NCBI GenBank assembly: GCA_002841155.1
Contig: PHEH01000001.1
Span: 233,825 to 297,824 of the forward strand
DNA from: Alphaproteobacteria bacterium HGW-Alphaproteobacteria-18
GTDB lineage: Bacteria > Pseudomonadota > Alphaproteobacteria > Caulobacterales > Hyphomonadaceae
DNA length: 64,000 nucleotides
Reading direction: 5' to 3'
The notes beneath the pieces are model-generated. The model made no database searches. It worked only from the letters and a program-made list of their open reading frames with translations, and was not told the origin of the DNA. Position 1 is the stretch's first letter. Each line of letters begins with the position of its first letter. The translations under genes were made by a program, and so were the position numbers. Of this stretch, positions 16,754-25,900 are shown piece by piece.

Positions 16754-17743
16754 ATGCTGATCAAATACTGGCCTGTGGAAACCAAGATCCCCTTCATGCG
16801 CTATCGCTATGTCGGCGTGGTACTGTCTGTCCTGATGATGATTGCCTCGATCTATCTGGTGATGACCAGGGGGCTGAATCTCGGCGTCGATTTTGCTGGC
16901 GGTTCTGTCATCGAGCTGAGGCAGACAGATACCGTCACCGTAGCGGATGTTCGCAGCCGCATTCCGGGTGGGCTTACCGTTAACTCGGCGACGGACGCCA
17001 ACGGCGCGCAACTGGTGGTCATACGTTTTGGTGATGTGGATGCGTCGCTGCTCGGGCCGGAATTTGCTGCCCTTACCGACGAAGAAAAGCAGGATCGCGC
17101 CTCTGCCGCGTCAAACACCTTCGTCGTCAACGCGCTGAAGCAGGAGTTCAACCTCTCTGACGTGGAGATTCTCCGCAACGATTCGGTTGGGCCGAAAGTT
17201 TCCGGGGAGCTCTTCCGGGAGGGCCTTATTGCCCTCGGCGTGGCGACTCTTCTGATGTTCCTCTACATCGCCTTCCGGTACACTTGGTCCTACGCTGTGG
17301 GCGGCATCGCGGCCCTTATACACGACGCTATCGGTACGATCGGCCTGTTCGCCCTGTTGCAGTTGCAGTTCGACCTGACAACGATTGCGGCTCTGCTGAC
17401 GATCATTGGCTATTCGGTCAACGACTCGGTGGTCGTGTTCGACAGAATCCGCGAGATCCGCCGAAAGTATAAACAGATGCCCGCAACAGAAGTCATCGAC
17501 ATTGCAACCAACCAGACCCTGTCGCGCACCTTCCTGACCGGGGGCACCACCCTGATCGCGATCCTGGCGGTTGTCATTTTTGGTGGCCCGGTGCTTCAGG
17601 GCATGAGCATTGCCATGATCTGGGGCATCATCATTGGTACTTACTCGTCAATCTATTTTGCCGCCGCGATTGTCCTGATGCTTGGCGTGGATATCAATCG
17701 CAAACCGGTGGAAGATACGCCCGGATTTGAGGCGATGCCGTAA
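16754..17743 (+). CDS. secF: Protein translocase subunit SecF
   Basis: The 329-residue protein has six membrane segments. The N-terminal part holds LNLGVDFAGGSVIELRQ, and the C-terminal part holds IIGYSVNDSVVVFDRIREI with the conserved Asp for proton transfer. It is last in yajC-secD-secF and is followed by a strong hairpin terminator shared with the convergent ychF. Confidence 0.96.
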   Translation: MLIKYWPVETKIPFMRYRYVGVVLSVLMMIASIYLVMTRGLNLGVDFAGGSVIELRQTDTVTVADVRSRIPGGLTVNSATDANGAQLVVIRFGDVDASLLGPEFAALTDEEKQDRASAASNTFVVNALKQEFNLSDVEILRNDSVGPKVSGELFREGLIALGVATLLMFLYIAFRYTWSYAVGGIAALIHDAIGTIGLFALLQLQFDLTTIAALLTIIGYSVNDSVVVFDRIREIRRKYKQMPATEVIDIATNQTLSRTFLTGGTTLIAILAVVIFGGPVLQGMSIAMIWGIIIGTYSSIYFAAAIVLMLGVDINRKPVEDTPGFEAMP

Positions 17744-17781
17744 CGGGGCCGTAACGGGCATCGTTTTTAAGCGCACAAGAA

Positions 17782-17813
17782 AAAAGGCCGGACCTTACAG
17801 GGGCCGGCCTTTT
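17782..17813. terminator. Bidirectional terminator between secF and ychF
   Basis: AAAAGGCCGG (17782-17791) pairs with CCGGCCTTTT (17804-17813) across a 12-base loop. A-run and T-run flanks on both sides suit termination of the two convergent genes. Confidence 0.85.
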
Positions 17814-17836
17814 CTTTTGAGTTGCGGAACTCAGCC

Positions 17837-18934
17837 TCAGACGTTGAAGCGGAACAGCATCACGTCGCCGTCCTGAACGACGTATTCCTTGCCTTCGGAG
17901 CGCATCTTTCCTGCTTCCTTGGCGCCCACTTCGCCGCCGCAGGCGACGTAATCTTCAAACGCAATGGTCTCAGCGCGGATGAAACCCTTTTCGAAGTCAC
18001 CATGGATGACGCCGGCCGCTTTCGGGGCTGTCCAGCCTTTGCGGATGGTCCAGGCGCGGCTCTCTTTAGGGCCGACGGTGAAATAGGTCTGCAGGTCCAG
18101 CAGCTCGTAGCCCGCGCGAATGAGGCGGGTGAGGCCGGGTTCTTCCAGGCCGAGGGTTTCGAGGAACTCCTTGCCTTCGGCTTCGTCCAGCATGGCGAGC
18201 TCTGACTCGATCTGCGCCGAGATCACGACCGTGATGGCGCCTTCTTTCCGGGCGCGCTCCTCGACCTGCTTGGAGAAGGCGTTGCCGGTGGCGGCGCTGC
18301 CTTCGTCCACGTTTGCCACGAAGAGGATCGGCTTGGCGGTCAGCAGCTGGAGCATGTTCCAGGCTTTCACATCGTCTGCCGGAACCTTCGCGTAGCGGGC
18401 AGGGCGGCCTTCGCGCAGTTCGTTCAACGCCAGATCCATCAGGGCGACCTGCGCCTTGGCATCCTTGTCGCCGGTATTGGCGCGCTTGACGATGTTTGCC
18501 TTGCGCTTCTCGAGGCTGTCCAGGTCGGCCAGCATCAGCTCGGTTTCGACGATTTCAAAGTCCGCGATCGGGTCGACCTTGCCGCGGACATGGGTGATGT
18601 CGTCATTCTCGAAGCAGCGCAGAACATAGATTACCGCGTCCGTCTCGCGTATGTTGGCGAGGAACTTGTTGCCAAGGCCTTCTCCCTGGCTGGCGCCTTC
18701 CACAAGGCCGGCGATGTCGACGAAGTTCATGCGCGCGGGAATGATTTCCTTCGACCCACCAACGGCGGCGAGCTTGTTTAACCGCGGCTCGGGAACAGCG
18801 ACTTCTCCGACGTTCGGCTCAATGGTACAGAACGGATAATTGGCGGCTTGGGCAGCCGCTGTCTGTGTCAGAGCATTGAAAAGGGTGGACTTGCCGACAT
18901 TCGGCAGGCCAACGATACCGCATTTGAAGCCCAT
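17837..18934 (-). CDS. ychF: Redox-regulated ATPase YchF (Obg-family)
   Basis: The 365-residue P-loop protein has the Walker A GLPNVGKST (9-17), G3-like DIAGLVEGASQGEGLGNKFL, and the NVDE element (FVANVDEG) that replaces the NKxD motif and gives YchF its ATP preference. The C-terminal TGS domain (LQTYFTVGPKESRAWTIRKG) ends in the usual VQDGDVMLFRFNV. It binds ribosomes and modulates stress responses. I chose the start at 18934 because MGFKCGIVGLPNVGKS is the conserved N-terminus. It is a single gene, divergent from the TIR gene. Confidence 0.96.
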   Translation of the reverse strand: MGFKCGIVGLPNVGKSTLFNALTQTAAAQAANYPFCTIEPNVGEVAVPEPRLNKLAAVGGSKEIIPARMNFVDIAGLVEGASQGEGLGNKFLANIRETDAVIYVLRCFENDDITHVRGKVDPIADFEIVETELMLADLDSLEKRKANIVKRANTGDKDAKAQVALMDLALNELREGRPARYAKVPADDVKAWNMLQLLTAKPILFVANVDEGSAATGNAFSKQVEERARKEGAITVVISAQIESELAMLDEAEGKEFLETLGLEEPGLTRLIRAGYELLDLQTYFTVGPKESRAWTIRKGWTAPKAAGVIHGDFEKGFIRAETIAFEDYVACGGEVGAKEAGKMRSEGKEYVVQDGDVMLFRFNV

Positions 18935-19081
18935 GGGGCGAATACCTCTAAAATTCCTGAAAGGGCGCCTTAGCCTCTTTCCGGGCTGAAAAACAGGCAC
19001 AAAAATCGCTAGGATGCAGCAGGGCTGGCGTTCAGGCGCTTTGCGGTTATCCTTGGCCCGGGCCTAATGAGGTAGAGTGCG

Positions 19082-20017
19082 ATGAGTTATGATGTCTTTC
19101 TGGTTTCTGCTGTAGCAGACCGGGACATTGCCAAGCTGGTGGTGCGCCGGCTGAGGTCCCTGAAATTCCGCGTGGCGTTCAATCAGAACCAGGTGGATGA
19201 GACTTTTGACCCCAAAGATGCCCGGGATGCCACCAATTCGCAGTCCGTTCTGGTCTTGTGGTCTGAAAATGCGGTGAAAAGCGACTGGGTGCGGGCGGCT
19301 GCCTCGGTCGGGAATTCCCGTCCCGGCACACTTGTTCAGGCGGCGATCGACAAGACGATCCCCTATGAGCCGTTCCGCCATGAGAAACGATTCCCGCTTG
19401 AGGGGATGACGTCGCGCAAGACGCCTGAGGGGTTTTTCCAGTTGATTGAAGAACTTGGCCGGCGTGATGGCCGATCGGACCTGCGTGCCTGGCTGAATTT
19501 CGGATCGAAGGATGACGACAAGCGGGCAGATTGGATCGCGGCGCATCCTACTGACCCCATTGCGGATGATGCCCGTAAAAAACGTGAGAAAGATCTCGGC
19601 ATCAAGCCTGCGCCAGCGCGGGAAGCGATTGGTGCCGCAGCTTTGGCTGCAGCTTCCCTCAAGACCAACGGGACCAAGAGCCCTGCTCCTCAGTCCATGG
19701 CCATACCAGTACCGACAGCGCAACCTAACCCGCTCAACGAGCTGGGGGCTGGCTGGGGGGCGATTGCGGCTGTTTCCGTGGCCATACTGGGCATGCTGGT
19801 GCTGGCTTGGGTATTCCGGTCAGACAAATCCCCTGCACTGGCGGCGTCCTCTCACGCCATCGCTAATGCGCGCGTTGCGACAATGACATGCCCGGTGGGG
19901 ACTGTGCCTAGGTCGCTTCTATCGGTGCTGGAAACCGGGCCGATCATTGATGATACGCAGCCGCAGATCATCGACGACACGAGCGTGCCAGATGGCGCCA
20001 CAGACGCGCCGGAATGA
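19082..20017 (+). CDS. TIR-domain protein with one transmembrane helix; predicted catalytic Glu missing
   Basis: Residues 2-130 of this 311-residue protein form a TIR-like domain: YDVFLVSAVADRDIAKLV, then SVLVLWSENAVKSDWVRAAA (55-74). In active TIR NADases the residue after WVxx is Glu; here that position (73) is Ala, so NAD cleavage looks unlikely. A linker rich in Lys/Ala/Pro follows, then one membrane helix (about 225-245) and a short acidic C-terminal tail with one Cys. The topology puts the TIR domain in the cytoplasm. A signalling or scaffolding role is an inference. Just after the stop come the decamer array at 20039 and a terminator. Confidence 0.75.
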   Translation: MSYDVFLVSAVADRDIAKLVVRRLRSLKFRVAFNQNQVDETFDPKDARDATNSQSVLVLWSENAVKSDWVRAAASVGNSRPGTLVQAAIDKTIPYEPFRHEKRFPLEGMTSRKTPEGFFQLIEELGRRDGRSDLRAWLNFGSKDDDKRADWIAAHPTDPIADDARKKREKDLGIKPAPAREAIGAAALAAASLKTNGTKSPAPQSMAIPVPTAQPNPLNELGAGWGAIAAVSVAILGMLVLAWVFRSDKSPALAASSHAIANARVATMTCPVGTVPRSLLSVLETGPIIDDTQPQIIDDTSVPDGATDAPE

Positions 20018-20038
20018 TACTTGGCCTGGTCACCGGGC

Positions 20039-20096
20039 GGACAATCCGGGACAGATTGGGACAATCCAGGACATATCAGGACACGCCAGGACAAAA
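20039..20096 (+). repeat. 10-bp-period GGACA array, six units
   Basis: GGACA starts at 20039, 20049, 20059, 20069, 20079 and 20089, exactly ten bases apart, with tails such as ATCCG, GATTG, ATCCA, TATCA and CGCCA. It lies 22 bp after the TIR gene stop and directly abuts the terminator hairpin. The 16 bases GGGACAATCCAGGACA (20058-20073) are identical to part of the amgK array at 59678. Confidence 0.87.
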
Positions 20097-20120
20097 AAAG
20101 CCGCCCCTTGGGGCGGCTTT
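20097..20120. terminator. Terminator between TIR gene and atpF
   Basis: AAAGCCGCCCC (20097-20107) pairs perfectly with GGGGCGGCTTT (20110-20120) across two bases. A-run upstream and GTTTTT downstream make it bidirectional for the convergent TIR gene and ATP synthase Fo operon. Confidence 0.87.
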
Positions 20121-20146
20121 GTTTTTGGCAACAGGAGTGGCGCTGA

Positions 20147-20719
20147 TCAGCTCAGGGCGCGCTCTATGTCACGGGCCGCAGCTTCGAACTGATCCACCGA
20201 GGTCTGTTCGGAGAGGATGCGGCGGGCAGCTGCCGTAGCAGCGTCAGCCGCGGCGCGGCGGACTTCGCTGGTGGCTTCGCTCTCGGCGCGGCTGATGCGG
20301 GCAGCAGCCTGGGCTTCGCGGCGGGAGATCTTCTCGGCGAGGTCACGGCGGGCCTCTTCGAGCATCGCCTTGGCGTCACGCTTGGCCTGGTCGATGATGG
20401 CTTCAGCTTCCTTGTCTGCGTCCTGAGCGCGGCGCTCAGCCAGGGCGAGGGCCTCTGCGGCCTGCTCACGCAGGTTGGCGGCTTCTTCGAGTTCCCGGCG
20501 GATGTTGGCCGCGCGGGTGTCGAGGCCCCCAAGGATAGTTTTGAAAGCGCCCATGCGGGCAGCAATCAGAAGGAACGTGACCATGCTCAGGAAAGCAACG
20601 AAGGTCACAGGATCCTTCGCGGCGTACATCAGGCCGCCGACAAAGCCACCTTCAGCTGCGTGCGCGAGCGGGGCAACCGCCAGAGCGGCGATCAGGAGAG
20701 ACGTGGTCTTCTTCATCAT
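20147..20719 (-). CDS. atpF: ATP synthase subunit b
   Basis: The 190-residue stalk subunit begins with a hydrophobic signal-like stretch (TSLLIAALAVAPLAHA), unusual for b but seen in this lineage, then the membrane helix DPVTFVAFLSMVTFLLIAA and a long Ala/Glu/Arg coiled coil. The start codon overlaps the stop of subunit b' (ATGA). It is the last gene of the Fo operon atpI-B-E-b'-b. With b' it forms the heterodimeric peripheral stalk joining Fo to F1. Confidence 0.9.
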   Translation of the reverse strand: MMKKTTSLLIAALAVAPLAHAAEGGFVGGLMYAAKDPVTFVAFLSMVTFLLIAARMGAFKTILGGLDTRAANIRRELEEAANLREQAAEALALAERRAQDADKEAEAIIDQAKRDAKAMLEEARRDLAEKISRREAQAAARISRAESEATSEVRRAAADAATAAARRILSEQTSVDQFEAAARDIERALS

Positions 20720-21252
20720 GCCTGTTCCAGAGCCGCCGAAACGGCCTTCTTGAGGTCTGCCGGGGAAGCCTTGACGCCAAAGCGGGCGATCATGGCGTCG
20801 GCGGTATCCACAGCAATCTGCTCGACATTGGCCATGGCATCGGCGCGCAGCTTGGAGATGCGAGCGTCAGCGGCTTCGAGTTTCTTTGCGAGATCGGCGT
20901 CGACCCGTGCAGTTTCCGTCGCGAGTTCCGCTTCGGTCTTTTCACGGGCCTTCTCAGCCGTGTCGCGTGCCTTGCCCCGGGCCTGCGCCAGGCGCAGCTC
21001 CAGAGATTTCTGGGCTTCAACGGCCTGATTGTTCAGGCGCGCTGCTTCGTCGAGATCGGAAGCGACGCGGTTGGCGCGCTTTTCGATCGTGTCCGACATC
21101 TTCGGCAGGATGAACCGGGACAGGGCGAGATACAGCGCCGTGAACAGCACCGCCAGCCAGAAGAGCTGGGACGGCATGTGCCAGGTTTCGAAGGGCGGGA
21201 AAGCCGCTTCGGCGCCGTGGCCGGCAGTCTCAGCAAGGAAAGCGAGTATCAT
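20716..21252 (-). CDS. atpF2: ATP synthase subunit b'
   Basis: The 178-residue protein has an N-terminal membrane helix (SQLFWLAVLFTALYLALSRF) followed by ILPKMSDTIEKRANRVASDL and a coiled coil, the typical b' form of alphaproteobacteria and cyanobacteria. It pairs with subunit b, whose start overlaps its stop. The start lies 45 bp after atpE. Confidence 0.92.
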   Translation of the reverse strand: MILAFLAETAGHGAEAAFPPFETWHMPSQLFWLAVLFTALYLALSRFILPKMSDTIEKRANRVASDLDEAARLNNQAVEAQKSLELRLAQARGKARDTAEKAREKTEAELATETARVDADLAKKLEAADARISKLRADAMANVEQIAVDTADAMIARFGVKASPADLKKAVSAALEQA

Positions 21253-21297
21253 GGCGTATCTCCGTCGCGGTCAGTACCAGCCGAATCCGGCGGATGA

Positions 21298-21534
21298 TTA
21301 GGCGACGAACAGGATCAGAATGGCGATCAGCACCGAGAAGATACCCAGAGCTTCTGCGAGCGCCATACCGATGAAGAGGTTACCGGTCTGCTGCGGAGCA
21401 GCCGACGGGTTGCGCATGGCGGCGTCGAGGAAGCTGGCGAAGATGTTGCCCACGCCAAGTGCCGAACCGATCATGCCGAGCGTAGCCAGGCCAGCGCCGA
21501 CATACTTCAGACCGTCTGTGATGTTACCTTCCAT
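21298..21534 (-). CDS. atpE: ATP synthase subunit c
   Basis: The 78-residue proteolipid forms two membrane hairpin helices of the rotor ring. The first contains LATLGMIGSALGVGNIFASFLDAAMRNP with the polar-loop region. The second, NLFIGMALAEALGIFSVLIA, holds the proton-binding Glu in AEALG. Length is normal. A 116-bp gap separates it from atpB. Confidence 0.96.
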   Translation of the reverse strand: MEGNITDGLKYVGAGLATLGMIGSALGVGNIFASFLDAAMRNPSAAPQQTGNLFIGMALAEALGIFSVLIAILILFVA

Positions 21535-21650
21535 CAGGTATCTCCTTTGAGGGAAAAGGGTTTAGGGTAGTTTGACGCCCGTGAAGCGTGTTCGTTAGGC
21601 GCCGTCAAGCAGTTTGATGCGGGGTATCGTGACGCACTCCCGCGGCTTCC

Positions 21651-22421
21651 CTAGTGGGCGTCCGCGTGAAGCGCGTCATTGAGATAGACGCATGTGAGAA
21701 TGGCGAAGACATAGGCCTGAAGGCCGGCGACAAGGAACTCCAGCGCGTTGAGCGCAACACCCATCGCAAACGCCAGAGCCGCAACCGGAACATAAATGGC
21801 GCCAGCACCGATCAGCATGACGGTGAAACCGGCAAACAGTTTCAGCATGATGTGTCCGGCCAGCATGTTTGCGAAGAGACGCAGGCCAAGGGTCAGCGGG
21901 CGCGCCAGGAAGGAGATGATCTCGATCGGCGTCAGGATGATGTAGATCGGCAGCGGGGCGCCCGAGGGCGCAAACAGCTTGAAGAAGCCAAGGCCGTTCT
22001 TCATCAGGCCGACCACAATGACCATCAGGATCACGAACATGGCGAGCGCGCCGGTGACGATGATATGGCTGGTGGTCGTGAACGCGTACGGCACCATGCC
22101 GATCATGTTCGCGAAGAAGATGAAGAAGAAAAGTGTGAAGACGAAGGGGAAGAATTTCAGGCCTTCTTCGCCGGCAGCGCCGCGCACCATGTCTGCGATG
22201 AAGCCATAGCCCATCTCTGCGACCGATTGCAGGCGCGAGGGGACAAGCTCTCCCTTGCGGGTCGCCATGCTGAAGAAGCCGATGACCAGCACAACGCCGA
22301 GGAGCATGAAGCCCGAAGCGTTCGTGAACGAGATATCGATATTGCCCAGACGCAGATCGAGCCACTTGGTGACTTCGAACTGGTGGATCGGGTCAAGCGC
22401 GATGGCCGGCATCTGGTTCAT
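21651..22421 (-). CDS. atpB: ATP synthase subunit a
   Basis: The 256-residue membrane protein forms the proton half-channels. The conserved Arg lies in RPLTLGLRLFANMLAGHIML near residue 180, and the C-terminal ALEFLVAGLQAYVFAILTCVYL is standard. Its ATG overlaps the atpI stop (ATGA). It is second in the Fo operon. Confidence 0.96.
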   Translation of the reverse strand: MNQMPAIALDPIHQFEVTKWLDLRLGNIDISFTNASGFMLLGVVLVIGFFSMATRKGELVPSRLQSVAEMGYGFIADMVRGAAGEEGLKFFPFVFTLFFFIFFANMIGMVPYAFTTTSHIIVTGALAMFVILMVIVVGLMKNGLGFFKLFAPSGAPLPIYIILTPIEIISFLARPLTLGLRLFANMLAGHIMLKLFAGFTVMLIGAGAIYVPVAALAFAMGVALNALEFLVAGLQAYVFAILTCVYLNDALHADAH

Positions 22422-22780
22422 GCGTCATTCGTTCCGTCGTCGGGGGCCTTGTCCGGCCCCGGTGAAATCTTTTGAGCCCGAGCATTGAGCTCATGATAGG
22501 CCCGGATGATTGCGCGTATGCCCGCTGCGAGACCAAACAGACCCATCACCAGGAGACCCCAGGGGTGGGTGCCGGCGAACTTGTCGATCCAGAAGCCCAG
22601 AAAGCCCCCGACAAAGACACTCGCGACAAATTCGATCCCGAAACGCAGCGCATACGCTCCGGCCGAGACGCTAACATCATCAGATGCCTGTTTTCGCCGC
22701 TTCGCTGCCGCCTTAGCCTCACGATCTTCCAGTGCCTTTGCGATACGTTCGCTCAGATCGTCTGGTTGCTCGCTCGACAT
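22418..22780 (-). CDS. atpI: ATP synthase protein I (AtpI)
   Basis: The 120-residue protein has an N-terminal charged helix (EQPDDLSERIAKALEDREAK) and two membrane segments (GIEFVASVFVGGFLGFWID and WGLLVMGLFGLAAGIRAI), matching AtpI, which helps assemble the c ring. I chose the ATG at 22780 because the conserved region starts there. It leads the Fo operon behind a good sigma-70-type promoter at 22842-22870. Confidence 0.9.
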   Translation of the reverse strand: MSSEQPDDLSERIAKALEDREAKAAAKRRKQASDDVSVSAGAYALRFGIEFVASVFVGGFLGFWIDKFAGTHPWGLLVMGLFGLAAGIRAIIRAYHELNARAQKISPGPDKAPDDGTNDA

Positions 22781-22841
22781 GGGCTTTAGCGCTCCGTGCA
22801 CGCGAATCCGCACCGATGGGTAGCCCCCCGGATTGCGGCGC

Positions 22842-22870
22842 AAACTATGGGCGCCCCCCTGCCAAGTCAA
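22842..22870 (-). promoter_or_regulatory. Sigma-70-type promoter of the Fo operon
   Basis: On the minus strand TTGACT (22870-22865) and TAGTTT (22847-22842) are 17 bp apart, about 60 bp before the atpI start. Spacing and the TTGAC hexamer fit housekeeping promoters; activity is inferred. Confidence 0.6.
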
Positions 22871-22906
22871 CGGGGAATGGCAAAAGATATGGCTTTGATT
22901 TTATTT

Positions 22907-22932
22907 AAAAAAATAGCGCGCATGGTGCGCTA
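22907..22932 (-). terminator. smc terminator overlapping its stop codon
   Basis: On the minus strand the hairpin TAGCGC-(7)-GCGCTA (22932-22914) is followed by seven T residues. The first three bases of the stem are the smc stop codon TAG. Confidence 0.85.
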
Positions 22933-25900
22933 CTCCGCCGCAACGAGTTCCTCGGCAGCGGCGAGGTCCACCGAGACGAGCTTGGAGACGCCTTTTTCCC
23001 GCATGGTGACGCCGAACAGCCGGTCCATCCGGCTCATTGTCACCGGGTTATGGGTGATGATGACGAAACGGGTGTCCGTGCGCTGGCGCATTTCGTTGAG
23101 CATGTTGCAGAACCGGTCAACGTTGGCGTCATCCAGCGGGGCGTCCACCTCGTCCAGAACGCAGATCGGGGCAGGGCGGGAGAGGAACACGGCAAAGATC
23201 AGCGCCGAGGCTGTCAGCGCCTGCTCGCCGCCAGACATGAGGTTGAGCGTGCCGAGCTTCTTGCCGGGCGGCTGGGCGTAGATTTCTAGGCCGGCGTTGA
23301 GCGGATCATCGGCGTCGATGAGGCGCAGTTCTGCCTGCCCGCCGCCGAAGAGGGCGGTGAACAGTGCCTTGAAATGCTCGTTGACCGCTTCGAACGCCTT
23401 GATGAGGCGCTCGCGGCCTTCGGCGTTCAACGCTTCAACGCCTTGGCGCAGCTTGGCGATGGCTCCGGTGAGGTCGTCGCGCTCGGCGATCTGGACGCCG
23501 AGACGCGATTCGAGTTCTTCGGCTTCTTCCTCGGCATTCATGTTGACGCCGCCGAGCTGGTCGCGTTCGCGGCGGAGCGTGTCGAGGCGCGATTCGGCTT
23601 CGCGAGGCGTGAAGGCGCCCAGCGTCTCGGCGTCGAGATTGCCTTCGGCGATGGCCAGCAGGCCTTCGGGCGTGCGCTGGAAATGGGTACGGGCGACGTC
23701 CACGACTTCCAGAAGCCGGGCCTCGGAGGTTTCAAGCTTTACCTTCCAGCCGGCGAGGGCTTCGCGCGCCTGGGAGGCCGCCGCAGAGGCGCGGCGGGCG
23801 GCGGCGTCAGCCTCGCGGATGGCGGCTTCCTTGACCGCGAGGGCGTCTGCGGCGGCTTTGCGCTCAGTCTCGAAGATGTCGAGTTCGCGGGAGAGGCCGT
23901 CGATTTCCTCGTTCAGGGCCTGTGGACGCTGGCGGGCGTTGAGGGCGGTGGCGGCCACGTCTGCGCGGCGCTCGGAAAGGCGCGAGAGGCGCTCATCGGC
24001 CGAAGCGAGGCGGGCGGTCCAGTTGTCAATGTCACGCGCGAGCGCGCCGCGGCGGGCGGCGGCTTGCTCGCGGCCCCGGGTGAGGTCGGTCAGGTGGCCG
24101 CGCGATTCGGTTTCGGCGGCGCGGGCGGCGGTCAGGTCGTTGCGGGCGGCGCTGAGGGCGGCCTCAAGGGTGGCTTCCTCATCGGCGGCGAGCGGCGTGG
24201 CGAAGGACATGGCCTCGGCAATGGCGGTCAGTTCGCTTTCGGCGCGGGTCAGCGCTTCATTGCCGGTGTCGCGGCGCAGGCTGGCGCGTTCGGCAGCCTG
24301 GATTTCTTCTGCGGCGAAGGCGCGGGCTTCGCTCAAGGCTTTCTGGGCCGGGCCGATCAGCTGCCGGACACGGCGCAGAGCGTCTTCAGCCTGATGGCGG
24401 GACTTGCGGGCGGCGTCGAGGGCCTCCGTGCGGGCGATCAGGTCGATTTGCAGAGGGGCAAGGTCGGCGCGGGCGGTTTCGAGGCGGGCTTGCTGCTCCA
24501 GGCGCGCGGCGGCGCTGACGGGGGCTTGTGGCGTGCGTGTGAAGCCATCCCAGCGCCAGAGATGACCCTCGCGGGAGACGAGGCGTTGGCCCGGCTGCAA
24601 CTGACCCATCAGGCGCGGACCGTCTGCGGCGCTGACGAGGCCGCACTGGGCAAGGCGCGCGGCGAGTTCGCCGGGGGCCTCGACATAGCCGGAGAGGGGC
24701 TGTGCGCCTATGGGGAGGTTGAGTGAGGTGACATTGGCACCGCCCCAGTAAAGCGCGGCGGCTTTGTCGGTGGAGGCGGAGATGTCGTCACCCAGAGCGG
24801 CGGCGACAGCTTTTTCGTAGCCATCGCGCGTGCGGATACGCTCGACCACGGGCGGGGCGCTGGTGGCGGCGTCTGCCCGCTTGAGGAGTTTCTCGAGGCC
24901 GGCGATTTCCGCTTCGAGGGCGCGGACATTGTGACTGACCTGTTCCTGGGGCGGCTGGGCGGCGGCTTCGGCCTCGCGGGCGCGGAGGATTTCGGCTTCG
25001 GCAAGCTCAACCGTGCGTTCGGCATCGTTCAGGGCAGCTTCAGCCTCGGCTTCGGTGTTCTTGGCCTGGCGGACGCGCAGGACGTGGATGGCGGCGTCTT
25101 CCAGGCCCGTCATCTCGCTGCGCAGACGCTCGACCTCGGCGGTGAGCTGGGTCTTGCGGCGGGCCTGCTGGGCGGCGGTGTCTGCGGCAGCGCGGCGGCG
25201 TGCGCGGACTTCCGAAAGGTGGGCCTGGGCTTCATCTGCCGCTGATTCGGCGGCTGAGAGGCGCGCGCGGGCCGCTTGAAGCGCTTGCTGGGCTTCCGCC
25301 TCAAGCGCCTTGTTGGTGTCTTCGTCCTCTACCGGCAAAGCGGCGAGTTCGTTGCGGGCATGGACGAGGGCGGCGTCGGCCTCGGCGCGGCCAGCGGTCT
25401 CGCGCTCGAAGTCTTCTTCCAGACGGGCGGCTTCGGCTTCGAGACGGCCCAGCGCTTCGGCGGCGATGCGGCGCTCGGTTTCGAGTTTGGCGAGGGTGAT
25501 GCGCGTCTGGGAGAGGCGTCCGGCGGCGGCCATTTCGGCTTCGCGCAGCGGGGCGAGGCCTTCGCCGGCTTCAATACGTTCGCGCTCGCGGAGGGCATCT
25601 TCGCGGGAGAGGTCTTCGACCTGACGCTTGCTGACTTCGAGTTGGGCGCGGGCGGTTTCGGCGGCCTGGCGCGCCTCGGCCCAGCGCAGATGGGCGACGA
25701 GGGCTTCAAGACCGTGGATTTCCTCCGACAGGCGGCGGTAGCGGCGGGCCTTGGCGGCCTGGCGCTTGAGGCTGGTGAGCTGGCGCTCGACCTCCGCAGA
25801 GACTTCGGCGAGGCGCTGGAGGTTGACTTCAGCGGCGTCGAGCTTCTGCTCGGCTTCATGGCGGCGAGTGTTGAGGCCTGCGATGCCGGCGGCTTCCTCA

